Below, in pieces: positions 28,601 to 43,600 of a stretch of DNA of 64,000 nt. Source of the DNA: Owenia fusiformis (Eukaryota > Annelida > Polychaeta > Sabellida > Oweniidae). The notes under the pieces were generated by a model that was given only the letters and a program-made list of their open reading frames with translations, ran no database searches and was not told the origin of the DNA. Location of the stretch: positions 30,987,564-31,051,563 of the forward strand of contig CAIIXF020000007.1 of the NCBI GenBank assembly GCA_903813345.2. The letters are read 5' to 3'. Position 1 is the stretch's first letter. The number at the start of each line of letters is the position of its first letter. The position numbers and the translations under genes were made by a program.

Positions 28601-31600
28601 TCACCACCAAAAAGTGGTGACATATTCTTGTGGTCTCCGTTTTTTTGTGGCAGCGGTTGGCGATAGGAGGTTGGGGTGTGTAACAAATTCTTACAACTTC
28701 CAATAACTTAACAAATACTGTTCAGTTTGACTTAGGTTTTTTTCAAAATCATCTACAAGATATCAGAAGTTCAAATCTGACTAGATTTGAGATTTCACCT
28801 CCAATGACCTTCTCATGGTCAAAAAAGGTCAAAAAGGTATTTTTTCAACATGCTTCAAATTGACCAATGTTTTTTTAAATGAGCTTTAAGTTCTTAAAAG
28901 TTCAAATCTGACTAAAGATTTGAGATTTGACCTTCAACGACCTGCTCAAGGTCAAAAAGGATTTGACCTTCAGTTTCCTTCTCAATGTCAAAAAAGGTCT
29001 CTTTTCAACTTGCTTTAAATTGACCAATTTTTTTCAAAATCATCTGTGTGTTCACATCTGACTTTAGATTTGAGATGTCACCTTCAATGACCTCCTCAAG
29101 GTCAAAAAGTGTCTTTTTTCAACTTTCTTCAAATTGACCAATTTTTCAAAATCTTCTACAAGTTCTCAGAAATTCAAATCTGACTTAAGATTGAACTCAT
29201 AATATTGTGAGCAACTAGGTGGTGACATTATGTCATGATAATGCCTTCTATACAATATGTTGCCCAGGTCAATGTTTGCTTATGCTATGTTTTCTTACAA
29301 TACAGTTGACTGCATATTCACTAAATGGGGAGAATTCAGTGACTGCTCTGTGACTTGTGGAGTAGGTGTGAAAACCAGAAAAAGGGAAATTGAAGTTCCC
29401 AGTCAATATGGTGGGAAGGAATGTGACGTGTTCTTTGATCAAGAGATTTGCACGAAGGAACAGTGTGATGGTATGTTTTCTAAATCATAAGTCGTTACTT
29501 TACAGAGTGGGCCAATAAAAACATCCATATTTTTATTTTTGTAATATTTTCGCTGGTATGTTGGAAATATCCATAAATTATATATCATTTGAAAGATAAT
29601 AAAGTGCTGGCATTTTCTTGAATATGCACCTATTATCTTCAAAATATTACATAATGGACTTTTATGTATTGCAACTAAAACTGCAAAGTTTCGACAAAAA
29701 TTATGAAACAAGGGTAGAGTTATGGTTGTTATAGTAACATGTCACAATAACTGGGGAAACATTCCACACAGAAAGTTACAGAGACTTTTAGCATTTTGTA
29801 CATCCCATATCAAAGTTAGAATCCAACAACTGGTGGGAATTACATTTGCTAAATACATCATTTGATATTCCTATGTATCCTCTACTTTGAAAAGTAAAGT
29901 CCTCTTTGGTCAGTCCAAGAGTAGCACTCAGTATCCATGACCCAAACACATGAGTGAACCCATTTAAGGACATGTCACGCAGGGTCGATTGGACAACTTG
30001 GAGAATGTCATTCTCATCTTTCATGGTCTTACTGTGCTGATTAGCATTCCATTCTCCAAATAAAAGTAAAAATAAGATATTGCATGATCAGAAGAGTATG
30101 GTGAATGGTCTTAGACTTCAAAACCTAGCTCCGCTATAGCTGCAGTGGTCTTTAACGCCGACTTGCGGGCTTAATACATAATATTGCATTGCTTAATCAA
30201 CGCTTTTAGGCTTTTACATATGAAGAAAAGGTATTGGAGTTGAGTTTTATTGTTTGTAAATCATTGTATCGCTCTAAAATAACCATGGAACCTATTTTAA
30301 TGCATTGCAGTTTGTTTTAAAGTAAGATTGTTAGATAAGTTGATATTTGCTTCAAACATGTTTTGCAAAGAAATTCAGTTGAAATTTTTCCATAACCCAT
30401 GATATGGAATACATTTCCATAATTTCCTCTTCTGGTGTCTATTATTGCATTGTCTGCCATTCAGAATGTCAGTTAAGTTATATAAGTACAACATCATTGT
30501 CTTGAAATGAGTGAAAATTAACTATTTGATGCAGATTTTTCTGCGTTATTTAGGTTATAATATTACCAATACCTATCAAAATGGTAAAAAAACTCAATAA
30601 TATTATATTTGTAAATTAATTTGCTTTCATTTTATACATAAATCAACAATTTTGACCTTCTATAATTAGACTTATATCCCCAAAGCTGGCATAGGGGTTA
30701 CATGTATATCTGTCTGGTCAGTTTTTAGCATTCCGTATTCAGCAATTAGTCTAAATGGGTAAATCATGATTTTGACCCCTGTGGTAATTGAAACGTTACT
30801 TTAAAACAAATACTTAACTCTGTGAATAAATTATATATCATTTTGTTTGAAATTGAATTTACTTTCCAATGATATATGATTTAAACAGTTGTATGTAATA
30901 TTGAAAATGTTGTAGCAAAACAAAAACATGGACGTTTTTTTTTTGGCCCACTCTGTATATGTCTCTATAGCTTTAGTCAATTTTACTGCTGAGTTATCTG
31001 TATGAATGAACTGTGTTGCTCAGATTTGTTTTCCCTAATTTTATCATTGTAGAGTCTCAATTATTTTGAATTGTAGCTAAGAATTTGTGATAATTTAGTA
31101 ACTGTATATTTTTCTTCTCAGAATGTATACCACCAAGTTATAACTCATCCTGTGCCAGCCAATCAGCAAGCATATTGTCATGCAACTGCATTGACACAGA
31201 TGCATGTAATGTGGATACAAGTGACACCTGTGAACCTGGATGTGTGTGTCCAGATGACATGGTAATGGAGGAAGGTGAATGTAAACCCAGAACATCATGT
31301 GGTTGCTTAGTTGGAACCACCAAGTATGAAAATGGTGCGGTATGGAACAAATCAGATACGTGTGAACAATGGTAAGTAAAGCGAGTTTAGATGAGTAGGA
31401 AATTAGTGTCAACATTGAAATGTTAACTTTGTAATATTAGGCATCACCTTATAAGCTCTCAATTTGATTATTTTCAGCCGTTGCCAAGACAGCCAGGTGA
31501 TATGTGATCCTTATGAGTGTGATGGTAAGACTTAATAATGATATTTGTACATTGCTAAAATCCATGAATAGATAAGCTACATGGGATTTACAAGACGCCA

Positions 31601-34600
31601 CTTGCCAAGAATAATGTATTAGCCCAGAGAAAAGATAGATAATTATGTAAGCATTGTGGCTAAAGACAAAAGTATCTTAAAGAAACAAAGTAAGGAGAAG
31701 AATTATTAGTTTTAAGGATTCAAACCCAAATATCCCAAAAATGATGAAAACATACAAATACGTGTGTCAAATGAGTCATTCCCCACCATTTAATTAACCA
31801 TTTATAATTTTATTTGTCCAATTTAGTTGACTGTGAGTGGACAGAATGGAGTGACTATGGAATTTGTGATAAACCCTGTAATGGTGGTTATCAATCAAAA
31901 TATAGGTATATATTATTTCATACTCATTTTGATTTTATGCATCAAAAACATCATCTATATAATATTATTCAATAGTCAGTATGATTCATATCTTTTATGA
32001 TTGCTATGTTCATTGTTAACAGGACAGTTGGTGTTGAACCTAAGGGCAATGGTGCTGAATGTACTGGTAACTCAACAATGACTATACCATGTAATACAGA
32101 GTGTTGCGCAACATGTACATACAACAATGAGGAATATGCACTTGGAAAATCATGGAAAGGGGACACATGCAGAGATTGGTATGTCAACTGAATGACTGAA
32201 GCCATTCATTTTTGTACATTTGAAAGTTTGATAAATACTGGTATGACATTACTATCATGTTGCTAAAATATCAAAGATATTATAAAGTGGGTCATCAATG
32301 GTTCACCCTCTGAGTGTCTCGATGAAGAAAACTGGTGAAGAAGCTATTCCTGATTTGAGCTACATTTAAACCATCAAGAGCATTCTGTAACATATAACAG
32401 CTAAGACCAGTTAAGACACGTTCACAATTGAGCAAAGTGCTTTGCTAGAATACATGAAAATGCATCATTGCCTTTGCTTTACAGCTATTGTAACTGTGAT
32501 GGTACTGCAGAATGTGTGGATATTGATGACTGTAAGTCTATTGTTGTTTCTTTACCATTTCCAATATTGTAAACTATTCTATTTTAAGCATAAACCAAAA
32601 TAAATTACAGATTTGAGCATATAAGCTAAATATCAAACTGTGATTATTAATTTCTAGGTGAGGATCCAGACTGCAAATGGGGAGATTGGTCTAGTTGGGA
32701 AGAATGTTCAGAAACATGTAATATGGGTATCACAAAAAGGACTAGAATTATAGTTAAGCTTGCAGAAGAAGGAGGTGAAAAATGCCTTGGATCTGACACT
32801 GATACAATGGATTGTAATACACAGTTCTGTAAAGGTGAGACATTACAAATTATTTAATATTTTAAGTGGCAAGATTTTGATATATCAGAATTAACTGATA
32901 TTTAGTGTAAGGTTGAAAAATATAGGACCTGTATATAAACCTGGATTTGTCTCTGAAATGGATAAGTTGATATATATTCTAGATGTTTTTAATATATTGA
33001 GTGAGCTTAAATGAATAGATTTTGTCATTGTGAATTCAGTTTGTGTGAGCGAAATAGCTGATAGATCAGTACTTTACCATTCTTTTACTCCTTCCAACTC
33101 ATGAATGTAACAGTCTTTTTCTCTCTGAAATCTAAAACAGCTTTGTATCATCTAATGTCCCCACAAGCTAAAATAAAAGTACAAAATGTCCGAGTATATT
33201 GTAGGTTGAATATTTTCTGAGATATGAAAAGAATGATGACTAACCTATTTTCTTCAGTTGACTGCACACTATCAGAATGGAGTGAATTTTCCTCATGTTC
33301 TGTAACTTGTGACGTTGGTGTGAAAACTAGAACAAGAACTATTCTAGAAGAAGAGAAATATGGTGGAACATGTGCTGATACTCTCATTGAACAAGAAAAT
33401 TGTATTAGTGACAAGAAATGCGAAGGTAAGTATTCTTTAGTCAATCAATATAGTTGGATATTGCAACATAATCATTTTGTTTTCTGTTTCTTGTTCTTTA
33501 TTTGTATTTGTGTTTTATGTTTACACATTCACTTGTCTTTTTAGAATGTATCCCACCGAGCTTCAACTCATCATGTGCCAGTAAATCAACATCTGTGAAA
33601 ACATGCGATTGCTTGGATTCCAACTGTGATTTCAATGAGGCAGAAGAATGTGTCCCAGGATGTACCTGTCCAGATGGTATGGTAATGGAAGGTGGAGGGT
33701 GTAAAGATGTAACAACATGCCCATGTACTGTTGGTTCAGTGAAATACCAATCAGGCGAAAAATGGAATGATACTGATGCATGTGAAGAATGGTAAGATAT
33801 CCTGGACATATGAGTTCAGTCATTTGTCTATTGTGAGGCATAAAATAATTTGCAATAAATGTCAATATTCACATTGATCTGAATGTGACATATCTGACAC
33901 ATCTTTGTTATGGTGCCTGACAATGCATACTTTTACTTTTCAGCACATGTGAAAATGGAAAGATATCTTGTGTTGAATATGACTGTTATATAGGTAATGA
34001 AACATTGTTTTTATCTCACCCTTCGGCTTGCACTGGTCCACTTCTGTCCACTTAAAACCAACACATACATGTATGCTCCTGAGATCGCCATGTTGTATTG
34101 AATGTCATATAATAAAAATATCTATAATTTGCTCTTATGGAACAACTTTTAATATGGATGTCAATTTTTATGTGGGACAAATACACTTAGTGCTCGGCTT
34201 TATGGTTGACACTGCATGTATGTATTAGAAATAGTGCAGTACAACTTGTATGTCTTTATTCATATTATTTTGGATTTTAGATGGTCCATGTGTGTGGTCT
34301 GAATGGACCGATTATGGAACTTGTGACCAGCCATGCAATGGAGGTGTAAAGACAAGATATCGGTAAATAAATATCTTACATATATAAATTACTGTGACAT
34401 ATTAGTTTATGAAATACATCTATACGAATACAAGCTATTATACTTTTTCCAATAGAATATTAATGTCATTTCAATTTCATAATGAAACAATTTAGTATTA
34501 AAATAGAAAATACTTTATACAGAACTCCTGAGATTGAGAGAGATTCTTGCAAATTGGATGTCCGAACAGAGGATTCCCCATGTAACACAGAATGTTGTCA

Positions 34601-37600
34601 ACGATGCAGTCTCAATGGAGTTGAGCATATTATGGGTGAATCATGGGTTGAAGGATGCCAGGACTGGTGCGTTAACTTGAATATATTAGATATTTGTCTT
34701 AAAGTCCCCGTCTAAAGTTTGAAAATATTTTTTTATCATTCATTTACTATTTGTCAGGACTTAAAAAGTGATTTTAGAGATATTTGAACAAAAATTTTTT
34801 TTTGAAAAAAAAGTTGTGAGCATTTCATTTCTCAAATATTCAAATTTCCCGCCATTTTTCAAAAAAAGTTGAAATTTCTTAATTATCAAATATTTCTTAA
34901 TGCATTTCAAAAAAGATTATATTTTTAACACCAATACAAAGATTGAACAAAAGACACACTATTTCAATAATAAAATGTCATATTTAATGGGCCACTTCAA
35001 TGTTTTAGCTTATCAAAAATATTTTGAAACATTAGTGATGTCACTAAGGTAACAAAAACTTCTTGAAAAAAATTGAATTTTTTTTTTCGATGTCAATCTT
35101 TTCTAAATATGCTAGACTTTCATAAAAAAAAACAATGTTGATTGTCTAACCAGGTTAAAAGGAAGAATAAATTATGTTTTAGATATCATTGTACCATTGG
35201 TTTCTATGAGAACTAAAATTTTGAAATGCATTTTTCTCAGAACCATTTTCATGCACTGATAAGTTCATTTCTCGCTTGTTTATCAACCGATTTTCTTAAT
35301 TTTTTCGGCAAAAAACATGGGAGGATGTATGCTATGCATTGGTATGAATTGTGGCTAATTAGAAGATATGAGTGACCTCTAAAAGTTGGTTTTAAATAAA
35401 TTCACAAATTTTGGAACAAAAAGTCTTTCAAAAACCACTTTTTGAAATTAAAAAAAAAGTTTCACATATCACACTTTGATAACATTGGGTAAGACTACAA
35501 TATAAGCCAAAGTGGTTTAAACTTTTCATGGGGGCTTTAACTGTTTTATAATGGTCAATAAGTGTCTATAATTTGATTATATACCATTTAAGGGAGAATC
35601 AGATATATAGTATTGAATGAAAATATTATAGACTTCTATTATTCCTTCTCATATTTATTTTTTCTTGAAATCCCAAAAATTCATATTTCATTCTAGGATG
35701 AATAACAATTTTTACATAAATAAATTCATTTTTATGTAAATGTGAAAAGATACATGTACTATTTTAACTCAGATACTTGGCAAAATGAATTTGCCATTTT
35801 TATAGAATATCACAGACCTTGAAATAATTAAGATGATGAGAAATTGATTGGTCAGTCAACTGTACATATAACATGCAAATACCTCTGATTCTTCCTCTTA
35901 AATATCATCATAGGATCATATAAATACACAATTACACGGTTTGAGATAGTTTACTCATCTTGAAAATGCAGGTGAAACATAACAAAACTAAGTGCAATTC
36001 TTTTTATAGCATGTGCAAGTGTGATGGAATACCTGAATGTTATGAGCTTGAAAACTGTGAGTATTATTTTACAAATAACCAATCATGCTTTAGATTTAGG
36101 TATGAGTAGGGAGTTACCAGTTTCTCCACCAGATAGCTCATTCAGGTCAGATAATATGCCAGGTATACAGGGTGTCAAATGGCGTTGTGCCCCCCTTCCA
36201 CAGCATTAACTAGGAGAAGTACACATACATTATATATATCATTAGAAAGAGCATTTAATTCTGGATAAAATGAACCCTAGATGACCAGGGTCAGATATTG
36301 CTACCAAGTTTCATTTAGCATTTGAAATGCACCAGTATAGTGCTATTTTTATTGATTTTTAAAAATTCCTGCATAGACCTTTTTGGTATTGGTGAATACC
36401 CGAGCAACAACTATGACTTAAATGCTTCAGTTCAAATTGAGCCCATATTAATGGATAAAACAGAGCTACTTATGGAAGTTGAAGCTGTAGAGAACAGATA
36501 TTCCATAGATATCCTCCAGGAGAAACTCAAAAGGTATTGAGATCTCTGCTCAAGACACTGCTCTTTTCAATGCCCTTTTAACTTGATATTCAGCCTGACT
36601 GGCAGCCGTTTAAAGCTGCGGGGGATGGTCAAACTCTCTTTTAAAAGTTGGTTCAAATTATGTATTATTTTCTATCATCCATCTCCATCTTTTCAGACTC
36701 TAAGAAAAATTAAATGCTCTTTCCAATGGTATATAGTATGCATGTGTACCTCTTCTAGTTTATGCTGGGGATAGGGGGCACAACGCCATTTGACACCCTG
36801 TAGAGAGTCCCCTTAAACTTGAATATTCATCAGTTCTAGTGAATCAATTTCCATATGACTCATGATGTGTCTGATACTTATACAATTGAAACTTGGCCAG
36901 TAAAACAAAATATTATCTATCCTAAAAAAAGAAAAGGTATTTTACTGTTTGATTTTTAACATGGAGTCTATGGGTAATCTCCACGACCTATAAGTAACAT
37001 TTTCAAAAGAAGATTAATTTTTCAATATTTAACGATGAAAATTTAGATTATTTCTACTCTCATCTGGTCTATTTAACTTTATAGGTAGATTAGTTATAAA
37101 AATCGTCCTGGTCTTGTACTGTCTTGTGCTAAAAATTGGAAAAACAATATTTGAAGATGCAATATTATCTAAATGCATTAAATGATAATTGTTGATTTTG
37201 CTTGAAAACAGATTGTTTATACATTGAGAGCAACGCCAAATGTATATAATATATTGTTGATTTATAATAGAAATAATATTCAGCTATATGTTTAAATAGG
37301 TGAAACTCCATCGCCAAATGTGACTACAACACCATCACCAGGTATATATTTTATATACATTTTAAACATATCAAACCTTATAGTTTCTTAACATAATCTA
37401 AAAATGTAAATGGCAAAATGTTAATATACATGTAGCCAAGATCTAAATACAGACATGATAAAAACCCATTTATTACATACCCGATCTCATGGTTTTAGAA
37501 AACAATTATTTCATAGTCATATTAGGCCCACATTGAACATTTACCAATATTGAATGGTATCATTGCATTTTCTTTTAGTAACTGGTTTATTTATTTGTTG

Positions 37601-40600
37601 TAGATAGTTGCCAGTGGAGTCAATGGTCTGATTGGGACTTCTGTTCTGTGACATGTGGTGTTGGGACTTATACTAGGTCAAGGTCGATAGAGAGAGAGGC
37701 AATAAATGATGGAGAAGGCTGTGAAGGACCAACATCTATGAAAGGAGACTGCAATACATCTCAATGCCCAGGTATTTTTTGTTTTGTAACAGTTGATTTT
37801 ACATTTTGTTCTCTTTGTTTATAATACTTCATTCTTTTTTTCCTTTTAACACTTCGAGTTTATTTCACATTTTCTTCATTGTTGACTTCTGTCTAGTTTT
37901 ACTTGAACTGCTATAGTTGATTTCACATTTTGTTCTTAGTTGACTGTGAATTGTCACAATGGACAGATTTTGGAGATTGCTCAGTCACATGTGGAGTTGG
38001 TGTCAAAACAAGAAAAAGGCAAATTGATGTTCCCAGTCAATTCAATGGGAGAGAATGTGAGGGTGACCTTTTTGAGCAAATTCTTTGCACCAAAATACAA
38101 TGTGATGGTAAGCTTATATTATCTATGTATTAAGTACCAACACACTTGCTTACTAAGAGCCTTTGACAAAACAGAAGATTTTGACCCTTGGGTCAACATA
38201 CCAGGGGGACTTATAATGTCAGAGTGTATAACCGATTCTCTATTACACAGTAATAAGGATTTACTTAATATTACATTTTCATCTTGGTTTAATGTAAAGT
38301 TTAGTATTGGTGTTCAATTTTATGTAGAGTGCCATCCACCTAGTGTCAATTCATCATGTGCTAGCCAGTCTCTTAGTGTCATGACTTGTGACTGTATTGG
38401 GAATGCTGACTGTACACTAGAAGAATCAGATACGTGTGAGCCTGGCTGTGTATGCCCAGATAACATGGTGATGGAACAAGGTGAATGCAAACTGATCCCA
38501 GAATGTGGTTGCCTGGTGGGCTCAGTGAGATATGAGAATGAAGAGATCTGGAACACAACTGGCACCGGCACTTGTGAACAATGGTAAATATATAAGTGCA
38601 AATGCCAAATGGAAAGGACAAAAAAATGTAAAGAAACCCAGCAAGAAAAGAAAACCTGCCGTAAGATAGAAATAGTTGACGTAAACAAGTGTAGGATAAA
38701 ACAAATGTCCATCACATGGTTGATTGTTGATTAGACATACATGTACATACAGTTCATTTGTTTCCTTGTTGGTATGGAACAGGATTAACAATTTAACATA
38801 TACTCCTGAAAAAAGTTAAGGACCAGTCTTTTTCCTCATAGGTTTTACATGTAAAACCCCATGTCTGTTTGAACTCGTATTTTCAAAGCCTGAAACGAAA
38901 GAAAAACTGATAATGTAAATGAATATGTACCTTGACTATATTCTCTATTTCAGAAAAAAAATTCTTTCGTTTCGGGCTTAGAAAATAAAGTTGAAAGATA
39001 CATAAGGTTAAACATGTAAACTGGTCCTTAACTGTTCTGAGGAGTATATTATATATTTATGCATTCTTCTTTCAGCCAATGTTCTGAAAGTCAAGTTATA
39101 TGTCAGTCTTACGATTGTGATAGTAAGTTTTAAGATTACAAATTTATTTTGCCAAATTAGATAATTTATTTAGTGTATATTTTATTAGACACCAATTGAT
39201 CAATGGTTGTTTCTTATGTTGATTTGGAAAATGTTGATTTGGCTATAAATATCTGTAGAGCCTTTCTCACACCTTTGGCATATTAAAGATTTATATGGCT
39301 TTCTAATTTGCATATTTATAGTTGATTGCAAGTGGACTGAATGGAGTGATTACGGAACTTGTTCACAAGAATGCAATGGTGGAGAAATGATGAGATACAG
39401 GTACATGTAAAATCATTTTTTAAGATAGACCTTGGACACACATGTGCTCATTTGCACCGTTCTTATCTCCCCACCAGTACAATGAGAGGGTACAATGTTA
39501 GCCTTTTGTATACATAAAAAGATGAATGGTAACAATAGTAGTAATAATATAACAATAAGTTCGGTGAGATTATTACTACGTTGGTTTGCTATTTTCTAGT
39601 TTTTTTTATTACAATCAGATTTCACAAAAAGCAACACTTTAAAATACAAGATTAACTATTATGTTCTTTGTTTCCAGAACTGTCTTGTTTGAGGCAAAGG
39701 GTAATGGAAAGGAATGTGAGGGCTCAGATGTTGAAAGCATGGCTTGTAACACAGATTGTTGCAAGGTTTGCAATTATAATGAAGTAGAACATGAGAATGG
39801 TATTCCTTGGATGGAAGAGAAGTGTCTGGAATGGTATGGGACATTGTGTTAAACAATAGCTTTTATTTCTATTTAGGTCACTTTAAATATTTCATTAACT
39901 GTTATTGCCAAGACAGTAGTATTTGAATTAACACTGTCATTGTCAGGATTCAAAAATATTTTTAGATATTTCTTGAACTTTTTAGTTAACATTGTCATGA
40001 ATTAGATTAAAATTGGTCACATTTTTAATAACCTGATAAAGGCCGCATTTTTTAACTATCCGCGATGCTAGTGAATTCCGTAATATTTGATAAGATTTCC
40101 CCTAGGTATCACGAAAAAGAAGAATAAGCCCCTGATGTTCAAATTACATGGTCATCCATATTTAACAAAAACAGTTCATCCAAGCGCACTTACACCGCTA
40201 ATTATCCCAACGAACGAAGTTCAATAGGGATAAAGTGAAGCCCTCCGTCTGTCAGTCTATCAGCCAGTCAGTCAGTCAGTCAGTCCGTCTATCTGTCCAG
40301 AAGATAATTCAAATTCTAGTCAACAGATTTTCTTCATATTTGGTTGAAAGATATTGGTGAATAGTTTTATGCAAAAAAATTCCAAGATGGCCACCAGTTT
40401 AAAAATGTCATAAAAATCACATGTTTTTCTAGTGTCAGCTAACTGCATGTGTCAACCGCACCGGCTTGTCACTGATGCACCACAGGAGTTTGATTTCGAT
40501 AATATATGTGATGTATTTCAAAAGAATTGTGTCAGTGCAAGTGCGTTCGGGTGTCACTTTGATGTTAAAAACAATCAACCATGTAATTTGCGCTACAGGA

Positions 40601-43600
40601 CTTTTTGTTCTTTTTCTTGATACCTGGGGGGAAATCTCGTTACCTATTATGCACAAACTACCACCGCAGGTAATTCAAAAACGCAGCTTAGATGTAACCT
40701 GCTAATACTGGAGAATTGGTCCATAGGATAGATGAATATATATTCTCTTTTCTTATTTCAATGTCTTACAAACTGTTACGACTCTCCAGGCTGCTTAATT
40801 GTTAAGTTAGCTAGGAATTAGCTAACTGGATATTGATATACATACATGTTGTGTTTTATGTAGGTTACAGTATATATATTCAATTGCTTATTTTATTTTA
40901 GCCAATGTATGTGTGATGGAAAGTCCATATGCTTACCTGTAGTGGATTGTGAGTATAATTTCAAAGAACGTAAATAGGAGAAACATAACTTATATGGAAA
41001 TCAGTTGCCATTGAAAAATACATGATCATGAAAATTGAGCCAACAAAATGAAGTTCTTTGAGAAATTCCAATTGTACTTTATTGTATTTTATATTGTCTT
41101 TTTATTTCCTTGACAGGTGAGGATAATGATTGTAAATGGACAGACTGGTCTGATTGGGATACTTGCAGTGCATCATGTGGTGTGGGCAGCAAGACGAGAA
41201 CAAGAAGCATTGCTAGTATGGCAAAGCCTGGTGGGGAAGCATGCATTGGGGACAGTGAAGATACCATGGACTGCAATACCCAGATTTGTCCAAGTACTAT
41301 CTTTAGTGAATTCCTACGATGCAATAAATGATGCGATAGCATTCATTAAAATATCTTCCATATTATAACCTATGGTATTACAGAGTCTAACATGGGAAAT
41401 CAATGTACAAACAGGTAAATATCATTTCACTGAAATATCCTGGAACTAATGGATTACGTTGGATTTTTTTAGTTGACTGTAAGCTGTCTGAATGGAGTGA
41501 ATTTAGTGAATGTTCAGTAACCTGTGATGTTGGGAGTAAACAACGTACACGATCAGTTGATGTCCCTGCACAATTTGGAGGAGAGGAATGTGACCCTATA
41601 CTGATTGAACAAGAGATATGTATTCAAGTTGAAAAGTGTGAAGGTACTTCATTCATATTTTTTAATTTCTTTCCTATTGCCTTTCGTTTAATTAGTGTTG
41701 CTTCTCAGTAGAAATAAATGATTCCAAAAAACCTAGTTTTGTTGGTATTGTTGACTTCAGATAATATTATTGGTAATATTATTTTCCATATTTTAGAGTG
41801 TATCCCGCCAAGCTTCAACTCATCATGTGCCAGTAAATCAGCAGCTGTGACAACATGTGATTGCTTGGACTCAAACTGTGATCTCAATGAGGCAGTTGAA
41901 TGTGTCCCAGGATGTACCTGTCCAGATGGCATGGTCATGGATGGTGGCGAGTGTAAAAACATAGCTTCATGTGGATGCCTTGTTGGCTCAGTAGAATACA
42001 AACCTGGTGAAAAGTGGAATGACACAACTGCGTGCAAAACATGGTAACTTATTTTTGACTACTAAACATGCATTAATTCAGTATGGTGTATGATTTTCAA
42101 TGTACTGTATAAAACCTTATTCTTCATTTAAAACTATACACGGGTAATATGAAATCATAATTAAAGAGAGAATCAGATATATCAAGCAGGCTAAACAAAA
42201 CATTGTTCAATTTTAGAATATTTTTGGCTCTTGTCATTCCTTGTCATGTCTATTTTCTAAAAAATTGCATACTTTATTCCAGGCAAACTAGAGATTTTTA
42301 CAATAATGTATTATTTTTCTCTAAGAATGGTTACCATTCGTATTATTTGGGAGAATTTAAACATTTTCCACCCATTTTTGCACTTTGAATCAATAATAAC
42401 TTCACCAATTTATAACATATTGTGAATCTTTTGGGAAATATTGTACTTGATATTGTGAGGAATAAATTGGGAGGTCAATTATACATGTTGCTTTTAATTG
42501 TGTCACCAATATAGGTCTGATTGTGCCTTTAAGTTATTTTTCCATTTATCGAACATATGTTTTTTCTGAATGTTTCCAGTGCATGCATAAATGGCCAAAC
42601 ATCATGCATGGAATATGAATGTGATGGTAAGTTTTGAGTATGACATAATAATAAAGCATACAATGTATTACAATATAATATTTCTGAAATAAGTGAATGA
42701 TTCAAACTTGAGAGCCATTCAAGATTAAATAGAAAAATGTTTAATAGTTTCAATGTGTATATCAATTGCTGTTGTAGTTGACTGTCAATGGAGCGATTGG
42801 TATGATGGCGAATGTAGTGAGAAATGTTCGACTGGCAAGATGACTAGTTACAGGTAAAATATGATATATACATATAGGCTAGAGGGAACTGGGAGTAAAA
42901 ATATTTTTTATTGTACGCTCATTGCAACACAACATGAATTTTACAGAGGATGGAAATTTCCTTGCAAATTCAAATATTTTTCTTGGTGATTGGTTATAGG
43001 ACTGTGAAAACCGCAGCAAAAGGAAATGGTGTAGAATGTAAAGGACCTACAAAGAAAACAACAAATTGCAACACCGACTGCTGTAAAGTATGCAGTTACA
43101 ATGATAAAGAACATCCTTTAGGAGAATTTTGGTATGAAGAATGGCTTGGCGAATGTAAAGAATGGTATGTATATTTCTTCGATGTTTATAGCACTTATTA
43201 TCCCATCGAACAAAGTTCGGATGGACATGGGGAATGCCTCCGTCTGTCCGGGCAATAACTCAAATACCGTCGGCCCGATTTCGTTCATATTTTGTACACA
43301 TATACCCTATGGAAGTAGAAGTTCTGGTCTAAAATAATTTTCAAAAAGTCCACTCATTTAAAAATGGCGGCTATTTTAATGCCGATTTTACAGTAATTTA
43401 GGTGCAGTATGTAAAACTGTCATAGCAATATGTTTTAAATGTAAAAAAATTATATAGGACATTAATAAAGCTAGAAATGTAGATATTAGAGAAGCACATG
43501 GCAGCATTGAAGAACGGCGGCCTTTACTCATTATTTTACAATTTCTGCTGTAACTCAAAAAGTAGTAGAGCGATTTTGTTCATATTTGGTATGTGAATAC

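Noticed and set aside
38140-38327. Read-through frame joining TSP1-B and TIL of module 9 without an intron
   Set aside because: The long 215-codon frame is out of phase with TSP1-B; the GTAAGC donor at 38108 and acceptor at 38327 match every other module.
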